A stretch of 64,000 nt of DNA from Leptasterias polaris (lineage: Eukaryota; Echinodermata; Asteroidea; Forcipulatida; Asteriidae), in the NCBI GenBank assembly GCA_037783415.1, contig JAZGTN010000008.1, forward strand, positions 186,001 to 250,000. The letters run 5' to 3'. The notes under the pieces were generated by a model that was not told the origin of the DNA, did no database searches, and saw only the letters and a list, made by a program, of their open reading frames with translations. Below are positions 31,691-44,300 of this stretch, piece after piece. The position numbers were made by a program, and so were the translations under genes. The stretch's first letter is position 1; each line of letters starts with the position of its first letter.

Positions 31691-33824
31691 TACTATCCTC
31701 AAGCTTGCAAACTTCAGTAATGAGGATTTTTTGTGTTACGAGGCATCCTTGGTTTTTGATTACCAAAAAATGTAATAACGATTGGTGTCACATGTTTGAG
31801 CCAGCGATTCTCAGACCACTTCATAAAGATTATACAGTGTGCATAAATCTGTGATCCAAAGAAATAAGCTGGTTATGGGTGGCCTTGTGTATCAGCATCA
31901 AACGCCATGATATGTGATATATACTGGTACCTTGTGATACTGTGCACAATGCTGTAGACTTGTAAGTTGTACTTGTCAGGGTTTGCTCTACATTAAATCA
32001 GTGACTTACATGCAACCCGGATTACGACAACAGTGTCTCATTTGTATTATAGCCTACAGTGTCGTTGCTATTAAAAACATTTCCTATCTTTGCAGGCAGT
32101 GGTTTTAAAATACAATGTACACTGTTATCTTGTCGTTGGACTAGTCCACCAGCCTTTTCACTGGTCCACGATTGCTTTTACTAGTAATTAGATAATGGTT
32201 TTGTACAGTTGTAGGGATGCTTCTCAACACTGAACTACATGTACATGTATGTAGCCAGCCGGACTACTTGGAGATTTGATAGGTCCTCAAGTATTTTTAA
32301 CTAGCAATTGGCCAGCGGATTGCTGTTAAGGGAGAATGCTTTACCGTAGCTTTGCGAAGCAGTGAATCAACCAGAGCTGGAGAACCTGGAGAGAAATTGA
32401 CTGACTACAGTGTTTGTCCCGCTGGTGTTTAACACTGCTTGTACTATTACCAGAGGATATGCATGCAGGCTTGGTATTTCATCTTCGAGCAGGCAGGGCC
32501 ATTTTCATTTTGCAAAGGGCACTTCAGTGGGAAAACATGAAGTCTATGGGAAACTTTTGAAAGGGCACCAAGGCCAAAATCTGTGCTTGTACTACAAAAT
32601 ACTGTACAGTGTACGTACATTGTACATGTACGTATGAGTAACACTGTCTGGAGAGATTAAATGCATGGAGAAGCATGGACAGCTGCTGATTTCCTGCTGG
32701 CCTGGACAGATCAACCACTACTATAATAAATTAGTAATTTGCTAATTGCAGTATATGATTGGTGATGATGGCACCTGCCTGGCATCTTATTAACTGATGG
32801 ACACAATTGTACTGTGTCATTTTCATTTTCCGTTGTCTGTTTGCTATTAATGTCACCATGGCTGATGTGTACTCCATGTACACCAGTGGTATTGTGCTGC
32901 AGCACAAATTATTGATGGCGTCGGAAAGCAAGGATCGTGTCTGTGGAGATTCCAAAGGTCAGCTGATTTCAGCTCCACTCAACATTTAATTCCATAATTG
33001 CAAAATGTACAAGTAATTATAAAGAAGGTCTATTGAACAAAGATGTAAAAATTACTAGAATAATAATTGTATGAGACACAATGAAATTAGGCAAATATGG
33101 ACGTATTTTGAAAAGACAAAGTCTTGTATACGTAGAAACACCTTTTAAAACAACATACTGGACTTCTGAACAGAACTTAAGTTACAAACGGAACGTACAG
33201 ACAGTGACGGAATAGGACAAACAAAGCAAACTCTACCTAACGAGCTACATGTAGGACAGTAACAAGAAGGCACTTTTTGTATTTAGATCAATATTCTGCA
33301 CTGGCTGTACAGTAGTTTCCATTTTTACATTTATAGTTTTTTGACAATGCACGTGTGTTGTGTACTACTACATAATAATAATAATAATAATTAAAGATTT
33401 GTATAGCGCACATATCTGCCTATAATGGCACCCAAGGCGCACAAAGATACACTAGAAACATGTATGAGGAAAGTGTCTTGCCCTTTTACCAGGTACATAA
33501 TGTGAATGTAGAATGTAGGTTTATGTGGACAAGAATCAAGTAACCCTTGGGCACGTTGGGTTGTTTGTATGACACACATGCAGGGTTTGTGAACCAGGGT
33601 GTACTTTATTGCTTGACACTGCCACTGCCAGCAGGCAGGCAAGTGTATTCATGTACAAATGTACAATACTAGAATAGAAAAAGTACAGGTACATGCATAT
33701 GTACCATTATGGGGGTTGAAATGTACATGTAGATAAAAAAACACCTGTACAACCAGTACATTTGTACATGAAGTGTGCTGTATTATTGGTGTTTTGTGTG
33801 CAAGTGTAAAGCTGATATTGTTGT

Positions 33825-34030
33825 GGTTTGTTGTGGCCAAGGGGTTTAGAGCACCGGACTCAACATGCTCAAGCTCCTTGAGCCAGATACTTTACCATAA
33901 TTGCTTTCCTGTGTACATGTACATCTACATGTACGTACATCTTGGTAGTGCACATAAAAGAACCCAGAACACTTTATGTGTTCATGTAAGAGTAGGGGTT
34001 AGCCCGGTTTGTCTGGTTCACCTGTAGCAA
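33825..34030 (+). mobile_element. tRNA-derived SINE copy
   Basis: TTGTGGCCAAGGGGTTTAGA, CACCGGACTCAA, an internal deletion that removes the B-box, then 'taccataattgctttcc' and 'aaaagaacccagaacacttt'. Same family as 31388. Confidence 0.65.
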
Positions 34031-34397
34031 GCAAGAAAAAAGAAATTATGTGTTTTTGTATTTGTGTAACTACGAGAATGTGACCATTTCATAGTTGTTC
34101 TTTATGACGTTTTTTTAGCCACCCAGACATTTCATCAAGTACATATAGTGTGAAATATTGCATTTGAAGCTTAACATTGAAACTATGCTTTATCCATGTT
34201 ATCACAGGAATCCTTAAAGAAGCCCCAATCCACTGTCCTTGTGCCATCTGTACTTACTTCTTGATTGTTCATATTGAATACCAAAAAACGACCAGTCAAT
34301 CAAAATGTATCCTGTGTGGTCTAATATTGCCAGTATGTACAAATCTTATATATTTTTTTATTTAATTTTTTTATTTAATTTTTTAAAAAAACATTTA

Positions 34398-35263
34398 AAG
34401 CTTGGGCGATACCACGATATTATCGAAAATCGCGATACAATTTCTTAAAAGATTACGATATCGTGTCTGGTTTTTTTAATCGCAATATCGGCAAATCGCG
34501 GTATCGGCAAATCACGATGCATATTCCTAATCGAGATGATATTGCAACAACATACATGTAGAGCTGTTTAAAAACATAAAAAGTCACCGACCGCAACCGC
34601 AAGATTCCCTACTAGTGATCCTAACCCGACTGGGATTCTTCGAAAAGACCAACATCAAACAGACGGTCTCACACAGACCAACATCAAAGCCGTGTGTATT
34701 TGAGTTTGACAAACGAAAACTGTGCTGTATTGCTCACGCACGTATAAAAATGTTCCTCCGACGTTTCCCGACCACGAGGTGATTTCTCACAAAGGGAATT
34801 TCCCTTGCCTTTTCGCTCCCACAGCTGCACGCCATTCCTTCACCCCCTACATGTAACTATAAAGTTTACCACGTTAGGAGCAAGCACATCTGCGGGATCG
34901 AGGTGATGAATACTATGGAATGGCAGCACTGTGAGAAGCACTACATCATAAATATTCACACGATCGGCAAATCGGAAAGCGGCCAGTCAGGAATCAGCCA
35001 ATCAGCCTGTGCCAATTGCATTCGTGCTGCTTCGGCGATAACATGAAGAAAGACAACCATGGCTAGAATGGGAAGCCTTACAGGCTGTATCAAATTTCCT
35101 TCGACTGATAAGCAATTGGCGGCATTTCAGTTTTAAAGCTTTTAAAACAGAAGTGGGTTCCCTAAACAAACGCACGTCACAAATTAATCGCGATATTATC
35201 GAATATCGCGATACATTGTTGACGATGTATCGTGGATGAAAAAAAGCAATATCGCCCAAGCTT
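34398..35263. mobile_element. Non-autonomous DNA element with AAGCTTGGGCGATA ends
   Basis: The 14-bp ends AAGCTTGGGCGATA (34398-34411) and TATCGCCCAAGCTT (35250-35263) are perfect inverts. Both subterminal regions are packed with ATCGCGATAT/ATTATCG palindromic motifs, as if they were protein-binding repeats. The 866-bp interior has no supported ORF. The target duplication is unclear. Confidence 0.75.
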
Positions 35264-35408
35264 ACATACATTTATAGTTATTTTTTCTAACGTCAGGCCT
35301 GGAATTTCTTCCTTGAGAGGGCAATGCCATTCGTTATATTAATTTTGCAGTAAGCAAATCCATTAGAAAATCTTAAAGTCTTTTGAGGGAGCACACGGCC
35401 CCAAGACC

Positions 35409-35598
35409 GGGGCCCAATTTCATAGAGGTGCTTAAGCACACAAAGTAGCTAAGCACAACAAAATTATGCTTACCAGAATAAAGTTACCAGCCAAAATGCC
35501 ATGTCATACCAATTGTAACTGGTATCCTGTTTATATTAGCTAGGCAGAAGAATGTTTGGGAATACTTTTTGCTTAAGCAGCTCTATGTAATAGACCCT
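35409..35598. mobile_element. Foldback MITE copy
   Basis: It starts GGGGCCCAATTTCATAGAGG with TGCTTAAGCAC and ends GCTTAAGCAGCTCTATG...ACCC, so the ends invert. The interior matches 18866-19060 (TAGCTAAGCACA, TATGCTTACCAGAATAA, TGGTATCCTG). Confidence 0.75.
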
Positions 35599-36007
35599 TC
35601 CCATGAAATATGCTAATTCTACATTCACGCATGCGTACAGATACTATTGGTTGGCAAACGCCAAACATAAATGTGCACTAAGCAGACGCACAAGGGTGTC
35701 TGTATCACGCCACCATCAGCCTCATACAAAAAGGCGCGATGTTGCATCATTTTGCCAACCAAAGTGTTAGTGCGCATGCGTAATGTGCAATTTACATATT
35801 TCGTGGGAAGGGTGTATTGGGTTCAGGGCAACAAAAGCCATGGCCTCAATATTGCCTCCATGTAATTCCAGGCCTGTACTTAAACCATGTAATTTGACTT
35901 CCATTACTGTATGTCCATTTCCAAACATTCCTTACATGTCAAAACATTGTCAAAATCTCAGATTCAGATCATGCTTGTTGGCTTGACCATCAATACAGAG
36001 ACTTGGG

Positions 36008-36297
36008 CCCTATTTCATAGAGCTGCTTAGCGGCTGAATTTGGGCTTACTGCGCGAGTTTCCATTTCATAGCACTGCTAACCGTAAGCACACGAAAAGGC
36101 ATACTTACCTTCCGGCGCTTACTGTATGAAAATGAATGACGTACACAAATGCAAATCCATGGTGAGCATGCAAGCTGTTTGCCTGATCCAAAATGCCATG
36201 TCTCATGTCCCATCTTTGACTGGTTTCCTGCTCATTTGTGCTCAGCAGAAAATTGTTAAGCAAAATTGTCTGATATGCAGCTCTATGAAACTGGGTC
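36008..36297. mobile_element. Foldback MITE copy with internal insertion
   Basis: It starts GGGCCCTATTTCATAGAGCT and ends GCAGCTCTATGAAACTGGGTC, with GCTCATTTGTGCTCAGCAGA near 36231-36250. It is longer than the copy at 35409 because extra sequence (about 36045-36160) is present. Same family as 18866. Confidence 0.65.
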
Positions 36298-38343
36298 TAT
36301 ATCAGTCATTAAACCTCCAGCAAGTGTTAACTTTCTATTGATTGGTCAACATGTGTGTACTTTTGCACCTTGCAGTTGCATCATTCCCACACTACATGTA
36401 CAATGTACAATGTACATGTATTGCATACTTTGTTAACACATTACGCACAGCATCCATACACACTTACTTGAGTAGGGCGCCCTCGTGAACAGTCATTAAA
36501 TCTCCAACAAGTGTTACCTTGTTGCTGATATAGGTCAGCTGCATGCGTAGAACAGTTTTAGCAATTGCATCATTCCCACACTATTGCATCCTCCTTCAAC
36601 ACATCACACACATCCACACGCTCACTGCAACATGTACAGCACACATCATAAAGGTTGTAAAATCCAGCAACACCATTTGCCTATGATGTAGGATTTGCAG
36701 CAAACAAGTCGCATAGTTCAACCCAATAAAAAATACTCTGAATACATTCTGAGTTTCATATTGTTTAATAGCCCCAAAAGTCAATACAAGCCTACATTTA
36801 TGTTGGTCAGACCTTGTACTCAATGTCTTTTTTAAAGGGCCAAGTCTCATGTGTATTATGCAATCCTACAGACTAGATAAATCTTGTAGAAAGACAGAAA
36901 TGTTTAATTGCCTTCTGTTTCGAAGCAGAGTTTCTTTCAAAGGCCAATATAAAAACTCTACAATGGGTTTGAGGTCTTAAACTTTGTTTTCAATATCGTT
37001 CTTTTCACGATTTGGAAGTTTGCTAGCGATTAAATTTGTTATCCCACATGGTCCTGTCAGGCCTGGAATTTCATCTTTGAGAGGGCAAGGCCATTTTCAT
37101 TTTGCTAAAATTGGGCACTTCCACTAGAAAATCTTAAAGTCTACATTAGTACATGGTCAAGAGAAAACCATTGTAGAGTGCTCCAGATTGCACAGAAGGG
37201 CTTTTAAAACCAAGATAAACACCAACACTAACCAAGTAGAAAACATTCCAAAGACCTTGTTTCAAATCAGCGTGCTTCAACCAAACATCCAAACATTTTC
37301 GTCCAGAATGCCCCACAGTTTAGAAAAAACCTGGAAAAAAACCCTGATTTCTCTGGTATAACATGGTAGCATAGCAAAGTCATGCACAAAAGCTACACTC
37401 AAACATCATCATTTGCTATTCAACATTTAGCAATCAGTTTGCAAACAACATGTACCGTCTTGAAGAATTTTGCCAAGCAAAATTCCTTAATGAAATCATT
37501 CCATATCTGCCTGTTATAAATGCAACTCGGCCTTCAACTTCATTGCCAAGTAAAAAAAAATACCAGTTGATCGTCCCCGCCCACATCCTTTTTTGAGGCC
37601 GCATCCTTTTTTTTTTTTTTTTTTCCCCCCTGATTTTTCCTAAAAAAAAAAAAATAATTAATAAAATTGTTTGTACTTTTAATCCACCCTTGACATATAT
37701 ATTTTAATTTTTGATGTAAACTTACCTCATGCAACAAATAGATATAAAGAAAGTTTGCGGTGATTTCAAACAGAAGAATTGGTGGCCTGTTTGAATTGAA
37801 ATACTTGGCGGCCATCTTGGAAAAAAATAAAATAAATAAAAATAAAAAGGCCCTCATCAACCTCTTTTTGGAAAAATCAGGACGATCAACTGGTATTTTT
37901 TTTTATTTGGCCTTATGTATGGGATGCAGGAAGCACTGTACATTGTATTCCACTTCTGCTGTATAAGTAAATGTATTGTACATGATTGATGGATTAACAT
38001 GTTTATTTTTAGTCTGAAAGCTTACATACATGTACAAGTTATGAAGTTCATACAAGAACCATTTTTGTGTGAAATATTTCCCTCTGAAATTAAGTTATGT
38101 ATTCAAGAAAACTATCTGAAACCTAAAAAATGCACATCAGTTGATTTGGATCTTTACAACCAAAATTAAGGACCAGTGTTTGCATGCTGAAAATTGTGCC
38201 TGTTTTTGTGTGTGTTTTCTCCTGACTCGCACAACGGATTGAACCCCAATTTTCACTGCAGAAGGCATCCTTTGGGTTCATACACTATGCTCTCAATGAG
38301 ATTTGACTGATAATGTTGGTTGGTTGTTTTTTCTTCCGTAGCC

Positions 38344-41300
38344 ATGAATTTAGACGAGAATGAGTTGATGACGGATCCAAAGTTCAAGGCATATGCAACC
38401 GCCGTAGACAAAGCACTCAAGGGTTTTGAGTATTCCAGTGAGTGGGCTGACCTGATATCAGCGCTCGCAAAACTTATTAAGGTGAGTCAGTCACTATGAG
38501 AACGTCTCAAAAGTCCGAACGGTAGGCTTGTTCTAATTGGATCGATGAAGTATTCCAGCGGGTGTACATGGACCGGTCCGATGGACCTCCGGAGCATTCC
38601 ATTGGAACATTTGAAATACTAACGGGGATATTTCTGTGTGTAGAAATGTTCGGCACAATGTCACAGTCCAGCAATGTTTTTCTGGCAGTCCATTGCATTT
38701 CGGGCATATTTGAGATGATTTAAGGTAGATCAAAATTGTCCAATGACTGGGTAATAATGTTTGTGAACCATGAGCATCAACATTTAGGGGTAATGGTGCT
38801 GTATAAATGGCCGTTATTACTGTGTGTAGTGCAAGTCTTGCGTGTATTCATACATTGGAAGCCATTGAAGTGCACAAGTTTGTTCCCTTTATGCATTAAA
38901 GCAATGTACATTTACATGGGACCAAAGTGATCCCGAAAATGTTCAAATACAGGCGACACTCGCACAGTCTATTCAAACCAACCATGACCCAAGTTATTAT
39001 TTTTTGCGTGCATTACACAACACAATGGAACCCTCACGCCTGGTTCTACATGTACGTATTGTTATAAGTTGCATCCATCTGAAGCCACTTTAGTTCACAT
39101 ACATGTCTTAGTTAAATTTCGTACCTCACACTGTACTTGTTTATGTTTAGTCCATTTGTGTTTTTGTTTGTCTGGGCAAACCTACCACAAGCTTTGGCTT
39201 TTCTGGCTATGCCCCCATATCCAATTATCCTCTTACTTCTTTGATATTGTTATGATAATTCTCTTTTGGAATGGAAATAAATGTCTTGAAATGAAATGAA
39301 GGGACTTACGACATCCTAAGGCTGAAGCAATAATGGTTAAGTGTCTTGCTTATGGACACAAATGTCAAGACCGGGGCTCGAGCCCACAGTCTGCTGATCA
39401 GAAACACACCAGAGCTTGAGTCCGGTGTGCTTGACCGCTCGGCCACAGTGTGCTTGACCGCTCGGCCACAGTGTGCCTGTGTATAAGAAGAGTAACATTA
39501 ACAGAGATACATATCTCACCAATGACCAAGAGATACTTCATCTTGACAAGATAAGTTACTGAAACTAAGAAGTCTGTCGGAGTTGCAGCAAGTCTTCAAG
39601 GCAAGCTAAATTAGTACAAGTGGACTTGTTAATTTCATTAAGTGGTCTTGGTGAAATTGAAATACATCATCACAGTAAGTCGACACCTGAGCGAGATATC
39701 AGTTATCTCTGGATATGATGTGATGGCACCCCTGGAGCTCTGTAGTATAACAGGCTCCCAACAGATTCTCTGTAAATGTGGGCTGGTCCACACTAATGGG
39801 CACTCAAGTGTGACATGCGAGGGGAACATGGAAATAACAAAATAGAATATTTTGTCAGGCGTTTTTTGTATGTGTACACGTTCAAAGGCTTATGAGGACT
39901 GTGGTTGTAAAAAAAGGTTAATATCCGAGTCTTTAAGAAACTGGAGGAGATAAATCTTCAAGATGTATACGTAGTTGTAACAAGGACAGACAATTCTTTT
40001 TAATCATTTTGTAGAAGTTATACTACATGTATATTGAATGGCTCAATGTTGTGCAGATACATTGTAACAATGCTACAGACTCTTAGGGATAGTTACCAGC
40101 CAAAATTAAGAAAGCCCCTTCCCTGGCTATTTAAGAAATTGTAAAAAGTGTAAAAAACAATATTGGACAGAATTCTGTCACAAAAGCATCTGTCCAATGT
40201 TTGTAATGACTCATTATTTCCTTTTATGTACATACATGTACCCACAGCAATGTCTCAGTTTTACTGCTTACAATCTTTCATGTCTTTAAGGATTATGAAT
40301 GTTACTGGCATAATATTTTGTATAATTATTTTGAGAGAGGTTTGCGGTAACACCATGTTAAAATCTCTTTTGAGTACTGTTGGTTCTGAAAAGAACCGGT
40401 GGTTAACGACTCAACGTTTCAATCAGTATGCTCTGATCGTCTTCAGCAGAATGCTGGACTCTGTTGCTGGATGCTGCTTATGTACTGCCTGTAGGGGATT
40501 AACTGGGAGTTGGGCTTAGCTCAGTGATGCACGAAGGCGGGAACAGGAACTGGATAAGCTGGACTTAGCTCAATGAAGCATGTAGGCTGGAGCTGGGACT
40601 AAACTTAAACTGAAACCTATTGGGGGTGGGTAGGGAGTGTGTGCTCACTGAACTGAATCAGTTGTAGATAAGCACAGGGAGGGTGAGGGAACCTAGAGGA
40701 GACTGAGGGTAAAGAAGACCCAAGTCTAAGGGGTAGGAGATGTGACCTTGGATATAGGAGATCCTTTAGTCGGGAAGAGTGGTAGCCAAATGTCACTGAT
40801 GTGGAAGCCTATGTCTTGAGGAACTGTGTTGTGCTTGTACATGTAGATCTCGATGGCCTCTCTGATCCCTGGATGGGAGCAATGAGCTCTGCAGCACCCC
40901 AGTCTACTTGGTGGTCGGTGATGTTGGAGTGCTTGACGATGGCTGACTTCTCATAATCTCCCCTCCTTCCGTGTGCTCGATGTTCCTTGAGTCTAGTGGG
41001 AAGGTTACGTCCGGTTTCCCCGACATAAACCTTCCCGCATTCACAGGGAATGCGGTAAACTCCTGCACGTGTGGAGGGATCCTGCTTGTCCTTGTGAGAT
41101 TGAAGAGAGCTGTGAAGTTTCCTGGGAGCAGAGTGGTAGACCTTGATGCCTGCTTGCCGGAAGATACGTTGGAGACAGTGGGAGGGGGGACCTACATGTA
41201 GGTAGGGCAAACATACTGAGGGTGTGGGTGTTTGACTTTGGGTATAGGAGACCCTTCGGTCGGGATTGGGGACTGGCTTGCTTGTCTTGGTCTTGAGTTG

Positions 41301-44300
41301 TAGCCGTTGCACTTCAGTGTGGTCTGGCTTGCTTGGTGTTACCGCAAACCTCTCTCAGTTATACTCCCACCATGCTTCAAATCCTACTTATAATTTTTTT
41401 CATTCCTTTCTTCACTTTTCAGGCCACAATGTCCGTCTTTGTTACATACATCGTAACACTTTTTCAAATGACCTCGTAGTTTCAAAAGGATTAATTAATT
41501 ATTTTTTTGCTATGAAAAATCATGAACAGCTTTGGACTTTTTTCTCACTCTCCCAAAATCCCATCTCTCTCTCTGATGCAAAGTTATCTTTTAAGCCCAT
41601 TAGTGTGTTTGTAAAACATACATGACATACTTGCAGACCCCCACAGCAAATTGTTTTATTTATGGAGGGTCAGGGACCGAGCGGTAGTACTAGACTCAAG
41701 TTCTGATGTTATTTTATATATTTTATATTTATTTATTGATAACCAACAGCGGTTAACCGCCACTAACAGGTATCATTTATTAATAACAAATAAAAATAAA
41801 TATATAATGGCATACAAATTATATATAATTAAAATTAAAATAATAAAATAAACAAGTAAGTAAATTCAATAATATACAAATCAACATTAAAAATTAAAAA
41901 TGACCTTAGTAAAAGAAGATCCACATCAATAACCAGAAAAGAAAAACAAAACGGATATGAAACATAAAAATACATAAATACATTTTCATGGGATTCAAAT
42001 TAGCTAATCTGCTAGAAAACATCTATAAATATCACTACGGAAAGAATTGATAAAAGAAGCACCAAACACGTCACACTTCCCATGGAGCCGGTTGTAGGCA
42101 GACGAGATTCTTGAAACAAAGCCTTGTTTGGTCACCTCAACCCGACTCCTGGGGACATGTAAAATGTGGTTGGTACTTGATCTAGTGCGACGCTGAGGAA
42201 CATGTAAACAGTAAGGGTTGGCATCAGTTAAATTGAAATGGTTGTGAATGTGTTTATACAGAAACAAACAATCGTTAACTGTTCTTCTCTGATGAAGAGT
42301 TGGCAAATTAAACCTTTGACACAGCTGTAAGTAAGTTGGAATAGGAGTGTTCTGATTAGCTTCCATACTGTTAAGAATTCGAATCATAAAAAGCAAATAA
42401 CGTCTTTGAACTCTTTCTAGTCTGTCTGATTGAGTCTTGGAAATGGAATTAAAAGCAACAGTACAGTATTCAAGACGAGGTCTAATAATGGTGCAGTATA
42501 AAGTGCGAAAAATCTGTTCATTCTTGCAAGACCGACAAATTACGCCACACTAAACCAATCATTCGATTAGTCTTCTTGATTAAGTGATTGACATGATACA
42601 CAAAATTAAGTTTACAATCAATAAAAATACCAAGGTCCTTTTGAACGCTGACGCGATTAAGAACATTATTATTCACAGAGTAATTAAAAAGGCAGGGTTT
42701 CTTTTTAAGAGTAACACTTAAAATTGAACATTTAGCGAAGTTAAGATTAAGTTGCCAGGTTGAGCACCAGTTGGAGATCTTATGGATGTCTTCTTGCAAA
42801 GAAATGCAATCAGATTCATTGTACACAGGGCGATAAACTTTCATATCATCAGCAAACAATGGTAGAAGCAGTATCTTGAGATATCACTTGTCCAGGTTGA
42901 TCAGTAGTGTAAACTCCACACTCGGGTATAAACTTTATGTAAGTCTGATAACTCAAAGTGGCACATACATGTATTGAGTAAAATGCCAGAGCCCAGAACA
43001 GAGTGTGTTTCACAGCAGCCATCTTTGAACCTATAACTTTTAAGTGGACTTTTATTTGTTATCAGAGAATGGGTTCGGTTCCTGGTCATTGCACTTGTAT
43101 ATGTTGTAACCTTGATAAAAGGCACTTCATAATAATGGCTTAATCCTTCTGATGGGATGATAAGCCGTAGAACCCGTGTGTTGTGTAATGCATTTAATCG
43201 AACACTGTGAACTTCTGGTGAAGAGAATGGGTTTTCCCCGGTGTTTTCTGGTAATGTTGGCTGCAGATTGCGCCACAACACCTCGTGAACTCTTTCATTC
43301 ATGTATTCAATCACTGCATACATGTACATGTATGTATGGCAGGTATAGACAAAAAGTTGTGTTTTTGTGGAGTAATTTATTTTCCACTTTCCCTTTACCA
43401 GTTTACCCTATTCGATCCTTAGATTTAAGTGAGTTATTCTTACATGTACATGTACATGTAAGTGAGTTCCTCCACGTTTTTTAAAGGTTTATTTAAGGGA
43501 TCCATTTTTACAGGTTACACAATATATTTTTTTTAAATCACTGTTTTGTTAGAGATGCCCAGCAGGTTTTAAAATAAAGTTCTACAGAGTTCTCCCCAGG
43601 GTTTTTCAAAACTGGGGGAAATTTAGACCAAAGTTTTGGATGTTTGGCCGAAGCACGCTGATTTGAAACAAGGTCTTTGGAATGTTTTCTACTTGGTTAG
43701 TGTTGGTGTTTATCTTGGTTTTAAAAGCCCTTCTGTGCAATCTGGTGCATTCTACATGTATGGTTTTCTCTTGATGTTTGTTGGAATTATAAAAAAATCT
43801 ATTACATCATATCGGCAGAAATTAGTGCGAATAGTATTCTCCTGCAATTCGCGTGTATCGGCCCTACATGTATATGCTAGCTTGTGCACGGGGAGAGCCC
43901 CGCTCTATTTACAAAATGTGGTAACTGTGTACATTACTGTTTGTATTTCCTGCACAGGAATTTTTCCAGGAAGAATTTTTCCAGGAAGAACGTCAGGGAA
44001 AAAACATGTTTTGAAAAGAGTGTATATTGGATTCTTCAACATGATTGTGCAGTATGTAATATTGAAATATTACTGGCACGACATGAAGGTTCAACACATT
44101 TTGTGTTTCAAGTTTAGATGTTAACATTTTTAAAAACAAATTGTGTAATTGTTGTGAATCATTAAATTCATTTGGACAATTGTACAATTATTTACAACTT
44201 AATAATATTAGCATGCAGTTCTAGTGCTTTATCACACACTTGGTAGGCATCTCAAAATGCTAGTTAAATTTATGGCGATCCCCTGGCTGCCGCTTCCCAG

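Larger units (their letters stand above)
27090..38341. other. Long gene-free stretch between B3GALNT2 and the DOP1 coding start
   Basis: No protein gene seen in 11 kb. Part of it is probably DOP1 5'-UTR intron: the first coding exon begins 2 nt after an acceptor, so a non-coding exon must exist upstream. A weak candidate lies near 27780-27927, with donor-like GTGAGTATG at 27928. The stretch also contains a G-run (29179-29199), SINEs (31388 and 33825), a 866-bp inverted-repeat element (34398), foldback MITEs (35409 and 36008), and a T-run with reverse A-runs near 37600-37660. Small reading frames have no recognisable domains. Confidence 0.5.

Noticed and set aside
37600..37660. Poly-T/poly-A tract as a retrocopy tail
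   Set aside because: No gene-like sequence is attached; it looks like simple low-complexity DNA.
39642..39845. Small frame with [16 protein letters not shown] as a gene
   Set aside because: It lies in a DOP1 intron among repeats with no splice partners or recognised domain.
40809..41312. Host GIY-YIG nuclease (e.g. SLX1-type)
   Set aside because: The [13 protein letters not shown] context, the truncated reading frame and the repeat-type flanks shared with other copies fit a Penelope-like retroelement.
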